Source of the DNA: Enterobacter cloacae complex sp. R_G8
GTDB taxonomy: Bacteria > Pseudomonadota > Gammaproteobacteria > Enterobacterales > Enterobacteriaceae
Direction of reading: 5' to 3'
Length of the DNA: 64,000 bases
NCBI RefSeq assembly: GCF_024599795.1
Contig: NZ_CP102246.1
Coordinates: forward strand, 3,348,001-3,412,000
A program made the translations under genes and the position numbers. The notes below the pieces were generated by a model, which saw only the letters and a list, made by a program, of their open reading frames with translations, searched no databases and was not told the DNA's origin. This document shows positions 9,365 through 17,490 of this stretch, in pieces (position 1 is the stretch's first letter; the number at the start of each line of letters is the position of its first letter).

Positions 9365-9420
9365 TTTTTTAAATTCCAGAGCGGGAAAATAAAATAAGCG
9401 TATTATCCCGCTGGTTTACA

Positions 9421-9590
9421 ACGATCTCGTTATGGCGAGGCTCCTGTACAAATACACGTTATCGCTCTGGCAGGTTCGAGAGAACCCGCACAGGGTAAAA
9501 CAGGCACTGTCGAATCAAGGCTTTGTCAGTATAACTTCCCTTACGGGATACGGTGTACAGTGCTGAACCCAGGACGTGGGGATCTCCTCT
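9421..9590 (+). promoter_or_regulatory. M-box-like Mg2+ riboswitch leader of the MgtE gene
   Basis: The leader contains hallmark M-box (ykoK leader) segments in order: CGTTATGGCGAGGCTCCTGT near 9429-9448, a central region with paired GGGTAAAACAGG, and TACAGTGCTGAACCC near 9556-9570. These match conserved GGUGAGGCUCCU and CAGUGCUxAA blocks of that class. It lies upstream of a Mg2+ transporter gene, the usual target. A T-run at 9624-9629 before the ribosome site could mark the off-state terminator. Boundaries are approximate; a covariance-model scan would fix them. Confidence 0.78.
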
Positions 9591-9647
9591 TCGACATGCC
9601 CTGTCTTGCTCGCCCCTGAGAGATTTTTTATTCAAAGGGAATTCACT

Positions 9648-10649
9648 ATGTCTTACGCTATTCACAACCAGAACCCGGTATTCAATGACAGCGCTATCGC
9701 GCAATATATGAATACCGATTTTATCGTCCTCGATATTTCATTATGCGTGGCGCTGGCGCGCGAGCAGTTTTTTGAAAAATTAAAAGACGATGATATTCCG
9801 TCGCATATTTTCATTGAAGATAACGGTCGCCTCGCGGGCATGATTGCGGTGCGCAAATTGCTGCAAACCACCGATACCGTACAGCCGGTGAAATCGCTGA
9901 TGCTGTCGCAATTTCTGCAGGTCAAACCGGAAGATGAGCGGGCCGATGTCGCCGGACTGCTGGCCCACGGCGGTGCGGATGTGGTGCCCGTGGTCACCCA
10001 CGGCAAGCTGGTTGGCTGCCTCACCGAGCGCGAAATTGCTCACCTGCTGGAAGACGATGTCACCGAAGACGCCCAACGCCAGGGGGCAACGTTACCGCTG
10101 GAAAAACCCTATCTGGAGACCAGCGCTTTTAGTCTGTGGAAAAAGCGCTCCGTCTGGCTGCTGCTGCTGTTTGTCGCGGAAGCCTACACCAGCTCGGTGA
10201 TCCAGCACTTTGAAGAGGCGCTGGAATCCGCCATCGCGCTGGCGTTCTTTATCCCGCTGCTGATTGGTACCGGCGGCAACAGCGGAACGCAGATCACCTC
10301 CACGCTGGTGCGTGCGATGGCGCTGGGGGAAGTGCATCTGCGCGATGTCGGTCGCGTGCTGCGTAAAGAGATGACCACCTCACTGATGATTGCCGTCACG
10401 CTCGGTATTGCCGGGTGCATCCGCGCATGGATGATGGGGATTGGGCTGGAAATTACCCTTATCGTCAGCCTGACGCTGGTGTGCATTACGCTGTGGAGCG
10501 CTATTGTCTCGTCCATTATTCCCATGGTGCTCAAGCGCTGCGGCATTGACCCGGCCGTGGTCTCCGCGCCGTTTATCGCGACGCTTATCGACGGTACCGG
10601 GCTGATTATCTACTTCAAAATTGCCCAGTATACGCTGGGGCTGGAGTAA
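9648..10649 (+). CDS. mgtE: MgtE-type magnesium transporter, short form without N domain
   Basis: 333-residue inner-membrane Mg2+ transporter/channel. Two CBS repeats occupy roughly residues 15-125 (VLDISLCVALAREQ, then VVPVVTHGKLVGCLTEREIA). The helices from ~160 carry the family pore motif LLIGTGGNSGTQITSTLVRAMALGEV. Typical MgtE is ~450 residues with an N-terminal superhelical gating domain; that domain is missing and nothing upstream encodes it, so this is a short type rather than a visible truncation. ATG 9648 follows AAAGGGA. The M-box-like leader implies expression when cytosolic Mg2+ is low. Confidence 0.88.
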   Translation: MSYAIHNQNPVFNDSAIAQYMNTDFIVLDISLCVALAREQFFEKLKDDDIPSHIFIEDNGRLAGMIAVRKLLQTTDTVQPVKSLMLSQFLQVKPEDERADVAGLLAHGGADVVPVVTHGKLVGCLTEREIAHLLEDDVTEDAQRQGATLPLEKPYLETSAFSLWKKRSVWLLLLFVAEAYTSSVIQHFEEALESAIALAFFIPLLIGTGGNSGTQITSTLVRAMALGEVHLRDVGRVLRKEMTTSLMIAVTLGIAGCIRAWMMGIGLEITLIVSLTLVCITLWSAIVSSIIPMVLKRCGIDPAVVSAPFIATLIDGTGLIIYFKIAQYTLGLE

Positions 10650-10655
10650 TCTTGC

Positions 10656-10685
10656 GAGCACCTCTTTTCTGTGATTGAGGTGCTC
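10656..10685. terminator. Hairpin between convergent mgtE and LacI genes
   Basis: Nine-bp perfect inverted repeat GAGCACCTC (10656-10664) / GAGGTGCTC (10677-10685) with a 12-base loop. No strong T-run follows on either strand, so it may be a weak terminator or an RNA-stabilising hairpin. Confidence 0.45.
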
Positions 10686-10691
10686 ACTTCG

Positions 10692-11768
10692 CTATACATC
10701 ACCCAGTTGATGCGCAATCTCGCGCAACTGCTGGGCCAGCGCCTGCAGGTTTTTTCCCTTCTCCCCTTTCGGCCCGGTGGACTGACGCACCACCAGACGG
10801 GCAGGTAAAATCGAGGACATGCGCAGGGCACTCTCTTCGCCGCTGTCCAGAATACGGCGCACCGCCTCTTTACCCTGCAGATCTAAATCCAGTGAGACCG
10901 TCGTCAGCGCCGGGTAGAAGAACGAGCTTTCGTAGGTATCATCGTAGCCAATCACCGACTTCTCGCCCGGAATGGAAATCTGCTGCTGGTGGAAGGCGCT
11001 CAGTACGCCCAGCGCCATCTGGTCGTTGGCCACCAGCACAGCGGAAAATTGCGGCGTTTCGCGCAGCATCTGCAGCGCACCGGCATACCCGCTCTGCGCA
11101 TCCCAGTTGCCGCGGATGACCGATGCTGGCTCCAGGCCGTAGCCCTTCAGGGTCTCGATCCAGCTTTTCAGCCTCAACTGTGCCGACACAGAGGACTCCG
11201 GCCCCGCCAGCAGGGCGATGTCGCGATGGCCCAGCTCGTAAAGGTATTTAACGCTGGCGCGGGTGCCGTCCGCCGGGTTAAACGAAACGTTAAACACGGA
11301 ACTGTACGGGTCCACGTCGAGGAACAGGCAGACAATATCATCGTTGTCGGTGGCGATTTTCTGCGCCGCTTCAGCCTCCAGCGGCACGTTGATGATCACT
11401 TTGTTCACCAGCTGGGATTTCAGCTCGTTGATGGAATCCTGGATGCTGTGGTTGACGTTCTCATCAATCATTGAGATCAGTACCTGGTAGCCTTCCACAT
11501 TGGCATAGCGTTTCACCGCCGCCGCCACCTGAGAAGGCGCGTGCAGCGCCAGTGAAATGGTGACCAGCCCAACGGTCTGGCTCTGCTTGCCCACCAGCTG
11601 CTGAGCCAGTCGGTTGGGTACATACCGTAATAACTCTATGGATTTCTCAACCTTGTGGCGCGTGGCCTCGGATACATTGGCAGATTTATTCAGTACCCTG
11701 GACACGGTCTGATAGGAGACGCCCGCATGGCGTGCCACGTCCTCTAACGTTGCGCTTTTTGACTTCAT
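10692..11768 (-). CDS. ganR: LacI-family regulator of the galactan cluster (GanR-like)
   Basis: 358-residue repressor: helix-turn-helix at residues 5-25 (TLEDVARHAGVSYQTVSRVLN), hinge near 45-60 (LRYVPNRLAQQL), then a periplasmic-binding-protein-like sensor domain. The start ATG 11768 is the family start; an upstream in-frame start would add a long non-homologous tail. Divergent from the porin gene and at the border of a GH53/GH42/MalEFG cluster, as GanR is in Dickeya. It probably senses galactose or galacto-oligosaccharide and represses the cluster. The gan assignment comes from context; the protein alone shows only LacI family. Confidence 0.78.
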   Translation of the reverse strand: MKSKSATLEDVARHAGVSYQTVSRVLNKSANVSEATRHKVEKSIELLRYVPNRLAQQLVGKQSQTVGLVTISLALHAPSQVAAAVKRYANVEGYQVLISMIDENVNHSIQDSINELKSQLVNKVIINVPLEAEAAQKIATDNDDIVCLFLDVDPYSSVFNVSFNPADGTRASVKYLYELGHRDIALLAGPESSVSAQLRLKSWIETLKGYGLEPASVIRGNWDAQSGYAGALQMLRETPQFSAVLVANDQMALGVLSAFHQQQISIPGEKSVIGYDDTYESSFFYPALTTVSLDLDLQGKEAVRRILDSGEESALRMSSILPARLVVRQSTGPKGEKGKNLQALAQQLREIAHQLGDV

Positions 11769-12037
11769 GGTCCGGTTCCTTATGTTGTTATGCGCTGATT
11801 GTAACAGGGGTGCTGAAAAAAAACGCTTACCACCCTCTCGCTGCGGGCATAACGCCATCAAAAAGTATGACGCTCACAATGCCATAATTTATGTTCGATC
11901 TCATTACTCGTAACAAAATTGTCTATTTTATTTGCAGTTAATCACACATTTAGGATCGTGCAATTGCCAGTTAACGGGTTTAGGCATTTTATGACAGCGG
12001 ATTTGTGAACGTATTACAAAACAATAAGAGGGTTACA

Positions 12038-13303
12038 ATGAACACGACGATCCGCTCTGTATCTGTTGCGTTGGCTGCCGCGTTAGCGTCTCCATCGCTG
12101 TTTGCAGCGTCTTCAGTACCGATTGATTTTCATGGATATCTTCGCTCCGGCGTGGGCGTCTCACGGGATGGTGGGATGGAGGAGTGGCAAAAAAACAAAA
12201 TTGGCCGTCTGGGTAACGAGGCCGATACCTATGGCGAGCTGGAACTGGGCTCTGAGGTCTACAAAAAGAACGACGTCAGTTTCTATCTCGACAGCATGGT
12301 GAGCATGGTCTCAGACGGCTCCAACGACAATGAAACCACCTTAGATGACGATGCCCAGTTTGGCCTGCGCCAGCTTAACCTGCAGATCAAGGGGCTGATC
12401 CCCGGGGATCCCAATGCGGTGATTTGGGGCGGTAAGCGCTACTACCAGCGCCATGACCTGCACATCATTGATACCAAATACTGGAATATTTCCGGCTCCG
12501 GTGCGGGTATTGAGAACTACACGCTTGGCCCGGGCGCAGTCTCCGTTGCGTGGATCCGCGGCGATGCCAACGACGTGGACTACCGCGTGGATGGCGACAG
12601 CGACGTTAACATCAACTACATCGACCTTCGCTATGCGGGCTGGAAGCCGTGGGCGGGCGCGTGGACGGAAGTGGGTATTGATTACGCCATGCCAAACCCG
12701 ACCAACAAGCAGAAAGAGTACGGCGGGCTGTACGAGGCCGATAACGGCGTGATGGTCACCGGTGAGATCAGCCAGGATATGTTTGGCGGCTATAACAAGC
12801 TGGTGCTGCAGTACGCCAATAAAGGTCTGGCACAGAACATGGTGTCACAGGGGGGTGGCTGGTACGACATGTGGAACTATGTGAACGATGCCAGCGGCTA
12901 CCGCGTGATTAACACCGGCTTAATTCCCATTACCGACAAGTTCTCCTTTAACCACGTCCTGACCTGGGGCTCGGCAGACGACACCACGCAGTATACCGAT
13001 AAATCGCGCCTGATTTCACTGGTGGGCCGCGCGCAGTATCAGTTCACCGAGTACGTGCGTCTGATTGGTGAAGTAGGCGGGTTCTACCAGAAAGATACCT
13101 ATACTGACGGTTCTAACTACAAGCAGAGCGGTGAGAAGTACACGATCGCCTTAGGTCTGGCGGACGGACCTGATTTTATGTCACGTCCCGAGCTACGCGT
13201 GTTTGCCTCTTACCTGAATGATTCCGAACATGGGAAATCCTTCGAAGACGGCACCGCCAGTAATACCTGGAACTTCGGCGTGCAGGTTGAAGCCTGGTGG
13301 TAA
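12038..13303 (+). CDS. ganL: LamB-family outer-membrane porin (GanL-like)
   Basis: 421-residue maltoporin/ScrY-type porin. Signal peptide 1-23 ends LFA; the mature start VPIDFHGYLRSGVG and the motif WGGKRYYQRHDLHIIDTKYWN are LamB hallmarks (E. coli: greasy slide/Y-rich strands). It ends with a terminal aromatic residue (NFGVQVEAWW), as needed for outer-membrane assembly. It should pass galactan oligomers to the periplasm, where the GH53 enzyme acts. ATG 12038 follows AAGAGGG. Transcribed alone, ending in a strong terminator. Close homologues serve galactan uptake in Dickeya (GanL). Confidence 0.82.
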   Translation: MNTTIRSVSVALAAALASPSLFAASSVPIDFHGYLRSGVGVSRDGGMEEWQKNKIGRLGNEADTYGELELGSEVYKKNDVSFYLDSMVSMVSDGSNDNETTLDDDAQFGLRQLNLQIKGLIPGDPNAVIWGGKRYYQRHDLHIIDTKYWNISGSGAGIENYTLGPGAVSVAWIRGDANDVDYRVDGDSDVNINYIDLRYAGWKPWAGAWTEVGIDYAMPNPTNKQKEYGGLYEADNGVMVTGEISQDMFGGYNKLVLQYANKGLAQNMVSQGGGWYDMWNYVNDASGYRVINTGLIPITDKFSFNHVLTWGSADDTTQYTDKSRLISLVGRAQYQFTEYVRLIGEVGGFYQKDTYTDGSNYKQSGEKYTIALGLADGPDFMSRPELRVFASYLNDSEHGKSFEDGTASNTWNFGVQVEAWW

Positions 13304-13370
13304 TATTTATTTCTAAAATGCGTTAATCGTTATTGTATCTCCAACAACTGGCAGTTTATTCGCCTGTTTC

Positions 13371-13403
13371 GGGATAGCCATTATTTTGGCTATCCCTTTT
13401 TTT
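13371..13403 (+). terminator. Rho-independent terminator of the porin gene
   Basis: Perfect 10-bp stem GGGATAGCCA (13371-13380) / TGGCTATCCC (13387-13396), six-base loop, then seven T. It also abuts the end of the convergent EIIB gene. Confidence 0.93.
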
Positions 13404-13405
13404 AT

Positions 13406-13648
13406 TTACTGATTAAAATGTTCATCTAATAATTGACGTAAGGCATCAGACTGCCTGCCAAATATGGCATGCACCTGCTGGCCAATAATAATTACGCCCA
13501 GCGCCCCTTCATTCTGTAACGCCTCTGAGTCAACTTTATTTAAATCTTTTACCGTCACGCGCAGGCGGGTAATACAGGCTTCGACGTGTTCGATATTATC
13601 GTCGCCGCCAAACGCGGGAATTAAACGCTGGGTAATTTGACTGTTCAT
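13406..13648 (-). CDS. Orphan PTS EIIB domain protein (glucose family)
   Basis: 80-residue stand-alone EIIB of the glucose/N-acetylglucosamine type. The phosphorylated cysteine lies in EACITRLRVTVKD, followed by GALGVIIIGQQVHAIFG, the standard second half. No EIIC or EIIA gene is nearby, so it cannot form a transporter by itself; it could complement another PTS permease or act in signalling. ATG 13648 follows GAGAGGCG. A terminator sits only ~25 bases upstream of the start on the same strand, so either a short promoter lies inside that stretch or expression depends on read-through. Confidence 0.85.
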   Translation of the reverse strand: MNSQITQRLIPAFGGDDNIEHVEACITRLRVTVKDLNKVDSEALQNEGALGVIIIGQQVHAIFGRQSDALRQLLDEHFNQ

Positions 13649-13672
13649 AATACGCCTCTCTGTTATGCAGAT

Positions 13673-13699
13673 AAAAAAATGCCCGCTCGTAGAGCAGGC
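13673..13699 (-). terminator. Terminator just upstream of the EIIB gene
   Basis: On the minus strand GCCTGCTC-TAC-GAGCGGGC (8 bp, one G-U) is followed by seven T (A-run 13673-13679). It ends transcription coming from the galactan operon before the EIIB start at 13648. Confidence 0.8.
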
Positions 13700-13737
13700 G
13701 TTCTGTGCCTTTTTTGCCCGGACGGTGCGGTCTGATG

Positions 13738-14153
13738 CCCTCACCCCAGCCCTCTCCCACAGGGCTGAGGGTTCCCCAGTAATTTTTTTACCGAAAGCGA
13801 CGAATGTTGCTTCAGGAAAATGAACGACTTACAGCGACGCCCTGGTCCGGCTGTAAATCGCTGAGGCGTTTCCTGCAGGCCGGGGCGAGGCGCAGGGATG
13901 CGCCGAGAGGGCGGATTTACAGGGATGTTACCTCCGCCCGTCCCCGATAAGCCGGAAGGAATAAGCCGAAGGCACCGCGAAGCGGCGATTTACCGCCGGG
14001 AGCCCGGGTCGCCAGGGCGGCGGCGATTGAGCCGCCCTGGCACGTTCACAAGTCATGCCGTTACAGAGTAGCAAGGAACATAAAGTGAACGGAATGACCT
14101 CTACAGCCATATGTTCCCCCTCACCCCAACCCTCTCCCTCAAGGGAGAGGGGG
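13738..14153. repeat. Intergenic repeat block bounded by two CCCTCACCCC units
   Basis: Fills most of the 550-bp gap between the EIIB and GH42 genes. At its ends are direct copies of CCCTCACCCCA(G/A)CCCTCTCCC (13738 and 14118), each able to fold on a following inverted arm. Between them are GC-rich hairpins, the best being GCCAGGGCGGC (14011-14021) / GCCGCCCTGGC (14031-14041). No ribosome site or protein family is visible; a 60-codon minus-strand reading frame inside it looks incidental. I recall similar text scattered in Enterobacter intergenic regions, so I read it as a dispersed non-coding repeat. Confidence 0.55.
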
Positions 14154-14198
14154 TCCTCCTTGCAGGCATTATTTTGTGGGGAACCCTCAGAAAATCAA

Positions 14199-16256
14199 CT
14201 ACGCTTTGCGCCTGAGCACCCGACAGTCCCAGGGCAACAGAGCGGTATCGCCCGCAGCGGCGGCATCGGTCATGCAATCGGTGTAGCCACCCGGCAGCGT
14301 GATGATCTGCTGCTGGGCCGTGTAGTTCTGCACAAACACCCAGGTCGTTTCGCCGTCCGTGCGCGCCGTCGCAACCACTCCCGGAGGGAAATCGCCGTCA
14401 ATGGCGCGCGGCAGAGCCAGTTCGTCGATAATGGCGGCAAAGAAATCGCGCTGGAACGGCAGATCGTTACGCGACGCCACGTGCCAGGCTTTGCCTTTGC
14501 CAAAACGGTTGACCGTTACTGCCGGCCGTCCGGCGTAGAAATCATCCCGGTAGGTCGCCAGCGCCTGGGCGGTTTCGGTGTGGATCAGCTCGCACAAATG
14601 ACGAACCTGGTATGGCCCCTGCAGACCTGCGGCATTGCCCGCCAGCCCCTGAACCAGGTTTCGCTCCCCCTCGCCAAGGCAATCAATCTCTTCCGCCCAG
14701 ATGCCGAGGAGCTTGCGCAGCGGGCCCGGGAAACCGCCCAGATGACAGAGATCGGTCTCATCCACCACGCCGGTCCAGTAGGTCGTCACCAGATGCCCGC
14801 CATTAGCCACAAAGGCTTCCGCCCGCCCGGCGAAACCTTCGCGCACCATGTAGAGCATGGGGGCAATAACCAGCGCGTAGCGGCTCAGATCGCCGTCAGC
14901 GTCAATGACATCCACCGCGATCCCTTTTTCCCAGAACGGACGATAATGCTCGTTGACGGTTTTTTCGTACTCCATTCCCATATTGCGCGGGCCTTCCGCA
15001 TCATCCAGCGCCCAGCGGTTTTGCTGGTCGAAGACAATCGCCACCCGGGCCTCGGTACGGCAACCTGCAACCTCCGGCAGGCGTGCCAGCATCTCGCCCA
15101 GGCGCGTCACTTCACGCCCGACGCGGGTATCCAGATGACCCACGTGGTCGATAACCGCGCCGTGGAATTTCTCCACCGACCCGCGGCTTTTACGCCACTG
15201 GAAGTACTGCACCGAATCCGCTCCGTGCGCCACCGCCTGCATTGACGAGAGAATATGCATCCCCGGCTTTTTCAGCTTGCTGGTTGGCTGCCAGTTGGTG
15301 GTGCTCGGCGTCGATTCCATCAGCACGAAGGGCTTACCGCCCTTCAGGCTACGCATCATGTCGTGATACATGGCGGTGTAGCAGGCAAGCGCCGTTTCGT
15401 CTTTCTCCCTGTGCCACATCGGGTAGCTGTCCCAGGAGATAAAGTCGATCGCCTTCGCAAGCTGCCAGTAGTCGTAATCGTAGAAATACTCCATAAAATT
15501 GGTGGTTACCGGCAGTTCCGCATTCGCTACTTTTAGCGGGGCCACTTCATGGCGGCAGAAATCAGTCACCTGTGCGGTATTGAAGCGACGCCAGTCGAGG
15601 TTGAGGCCGTGAATCGACACTTCTCCCTGCGGCGCAGGGGACTCTATCTGCGACCAGTCGGTGTAGGTGTGGCTCCAGAAGGTGCTCCACCACGCATGGT
15701 TCAGCGCGTCGAGAGTTTTGTAGCGCGCCTTTAGCCAGTCGCGGAAGCGTTCCTGGCACAGGCTACAGTGGCATTCGCCGCCGTACTCATTGGAGATATG
15801 CCAGCCCAGCACCGCCGGATGATGCGAATAACGCGCCGCCAGCAGGCTGTTAATTTTCATCGTCTTTTCGCGGTAGACCGGAGACGACATGCAGTGGTTA
15901 TGCCGGCCTCCGTGCAGCGCGGGCACGCGGTTGCGCCCGACGCGCAGCACCTCAGGGTATTTTTGCGACATCCACGCCGGACGCGCGCCGCTTGGCGTAG
16001 CAAGGAAAATATGAATACCTGCCGCATACAGTTTTTCAATAATATTATCCAGCCACGCAAAATCATATTCCCCTTCACGCGGTTCCAGTTTCGCCCAACT
16101 AAATATCCCTACCGACATCACATTACATTTCGCCTGCTGCATCATGGCGATATCTTTTTCAATAATACCGGGATAATTCTCCCATTGCTCCGGGTTATAG
16201 TCGGCGCCATGCAATAACGCCGCGACCTTAGGGCTTAAAGGCGCAAATTTATTCAT
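14199..16256 (-). CDS. ganB: GH42 beta-galactosidase of the galactan cluster
   Basis: 685-residue cytosolic glycoside hydrolase family 42 enzyme without signal peptide; it splits imported galacto-oligosaccharides to galactose. The acid/base Glu157 is in HISNEYGGEC and the nucleophile Glu314 in VLMESTPSTTN. Zinc-type cysteines C122, C162, C164 and C167 are all present. A C-terminal beta-galactosidase trimerisation region is near residues 390-600. Last gene of a five-gene minus-strand operon, 29 bases after the GH53 gene. In Dickeya the matching gene is ganB; in Bacillus the GH42 gene is called ganA, so the symbol depends on the naming scheme. Confidence 0.85.
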   Translation of the reverse strand: MNKFAPLSPKVAALLHGADYNPEQWENYPGIIEKDIAMMQQAKCNVMSVGIFSWAKLEPREGEYDFAWLDNIIEKLYAAGIHIFLATPSGARPAWMSQKYPEVLRVGRNRVPALHGGRHNHCMSSPVYREKTMKINSLLAARYSHHPAVLGWHISNEYGGECHCSLCQERFRDWLKARYKTLDALNHAWWSTFWSHTYTDWSQIESPAPQGEVSIHGLNLDWRRFNTAQVTDFCRHEVAPLKVANAELPVTTNFMEYFYDYDYWQLAKAIDFISWDSYPMWHREKDETALACYTAMYHDMMRSLKGGKPFVLMESTPSTTNWQPTSKLKKPGMHILSSMQAVAHGADSVQYFQWRKSRGSVEKFHGAVIDHVGHLDTRVGREVTRLGEMLARLPEVAGCRTEARVAIVFDQQNRWALDDAEGPRNMGMEYEKTVNEHYRPFWEKGIAVDVIDADGDLSRYALVIAPMLYMVREGFAGRAEAFVANGGHLVTTYWTGVVDETDLCHLGGFPGPLRKLLGIWAEEIDCLGEGERNLVQGLAGNAAGLQGPYQVRHLCELIHTETAQALATYRDDFYAGRPAVTVNRFGKGKAWHVASRNDLPFQRDFFAAIIDELALPRAIDGDFPPGVVATARTDGETTWVFVQNYTAQQQIITLPGGYTDCMTDAAAAGDTALLPWDCRVLRRKA

Positions 16257-16285
16257 ATTAAAAACGTCCTGAATGAAGATAAAAA

Positions 16286-17488
16286 TTACTTAAATACGGT
16301 TATTGACGGAAGCACTTTGCCCTGGCAATCAAATAACGCCTGATTCTCGCGAGCATTCCCCTCTTTCCATTCGTCATGGATATATTTCATGCCAGCTTTG
16401 GTCGCCCACGTGGTGCCCGGTACGGCAATCCAGGTCGGCTCCCAATAAAAGATGCCTTTGCCACGATGGCCCGGCACGTCAATAACGGACTGCATCAAAT
16501 CGTGAATATAATCGTACTGGCCCTGAACAGTGCCCGGATAGCCGCCGTCTTTTTCTTCTTTCGCCTGGAAGCTGTTCTCGGCGTTATCGCAGTTGTCCAG
16601 CGTATAGCCGTAGGCCGCTTCCACCACAATCACGTCTTTGTTATAGCGCTTGCTGATGTCATCCATATTGGCCTTCAGCGCGCTTATCGGGCCGTTCCAG
16701 TAGGTGTACATCGACAGCCCGATGATATCGAACGGCACGTCGCGCTTCGCGATCTCATCAAACCACCAGCGGAAGGTGTCATTTTTGGTCCCTTCCGCCA
16801 GGTGCAGCATGATTTTCACCTGCTCGCCGCCGGTCAGATTCTCTTTTAGCCCACTAATCGCGGCGTTGAGCAGTCCGGCCAGACGGTCAAATTTGCCGCC
16901 GCCCTGCCCCCAGCTTTTGCCTTCCGGCCACAGCATGCCGCCGTTGATTTCGTTACCGATCTGCACCATGTCCGGCAGGACGCCCTCTTGCTTAAAGCGG
17001 GCGATGGTGTCGCGGGTGTAGTCATGGATCGCCGTTTTGAGCTGCGGGTAGTCCATTTTCTCCCAGGCTTTTGGCTTGAACTGTTTGCCCGGATCGGTCC
17101 AGAAATCGCTGTAGTGGAAGTCGAGCAGCAGCTTCAGGCCCTGCGCCTTCACGCGCTTCGCCAGCGCAATCGTGTTTTCCAGGTTGTTACTGCCACCGCC
17201 ATAGGTCTTGCCGCTCGCATCCTGCGGATCTACCCACAAGCGCAGACGCACATAGTTCACGCCGTTGGCCTTCAGGATCGCAATCGCATCCTGCTGCTGG
17301 CCGTTCTGGTTATAGAATTTCGCGCCATGTTGTTCGGCTTCCAGCAGGGTCGAAATATCCGCCCCCTTAATAAAATCGGCAGGAATGGCGTTAAACGGAC
17401 GCGTTTTCACCGCGTCGGCAGCAAAAGCACTCGCGGCAAGGCCACATGAGAGGCAAACGGCGAGCAAAGCGGGTTTGAGTCTTTTCAT
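16286..17488 (-). CDS. ganA: GH53 arabinogalactan endo-1,4-beta-galactanase
   Basis: 400-residue exported endo-beta-1,4-galactanase. Signal peptide 1-23 (ends AFA) sends it to the periplasm. GH53 catalytic residues are visible: acid/base Glu180 in MVQIGNEINGG and nucleophile Glu290 in VIVVEAAYGYT. It cleaves galactan oligomers that enter through the porin into shorter pieces for the binding protein. It starts two bases after the permease gene stop, so it is translated in the same operon. Called ganA in Dickeya but ganB in Bacillus. Confidence 0.88.
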   Translation of the reverse strand: MKRLKPALLAVCLSCGLAASAFAADAVKTRPFNAIPADFIKGADISTLLEAEQHGAKFYNQNGQQQDAIAILKANGVNYVRLRLWVDPQDASGKTYGGGSNNLENTIALAKRVKAQGLKLLLDFHYSDFWTDPGKQFKPKAWEKMDYPQLKTAIHDYTRDTIARFKQEGVLPDMVQIGNEINGGMLWPEGKSWGQGGGKFDRLAGLLNAAISGLKENLTGGEQVKIMLHLAEGTKNDTFRWWFDEIAKRDVPFDIIGLSMYTYWNGPISALKANMDDISKRYNKDVIVVEAAYGYTLDNCDNAENSFQAKEEKDGGYPGTVQGQYDYIHDLMQSVIDVPGHRGKGIFYWEPTWIAVPGTTWATKAGMKYIHDEWKEGNARENQALFDCQGKVLPSITVFK

Positions 17489-17490
17489 GA

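Noticed and set aside
13928..14110. 60-codon minus-strand frame in the repeat block
   Set aside because: No ribosome site; lies wholly inside the hairpin-rich repeat. Such frames get annotated in copies of dispersed repeats but look non-coding.
14055..15245. 396-codon plus-strand frame opposite the GH42 gene
   Set aside because: Antisense shadow of a gene with intact catalytic residues; no homology and no ribosome site.
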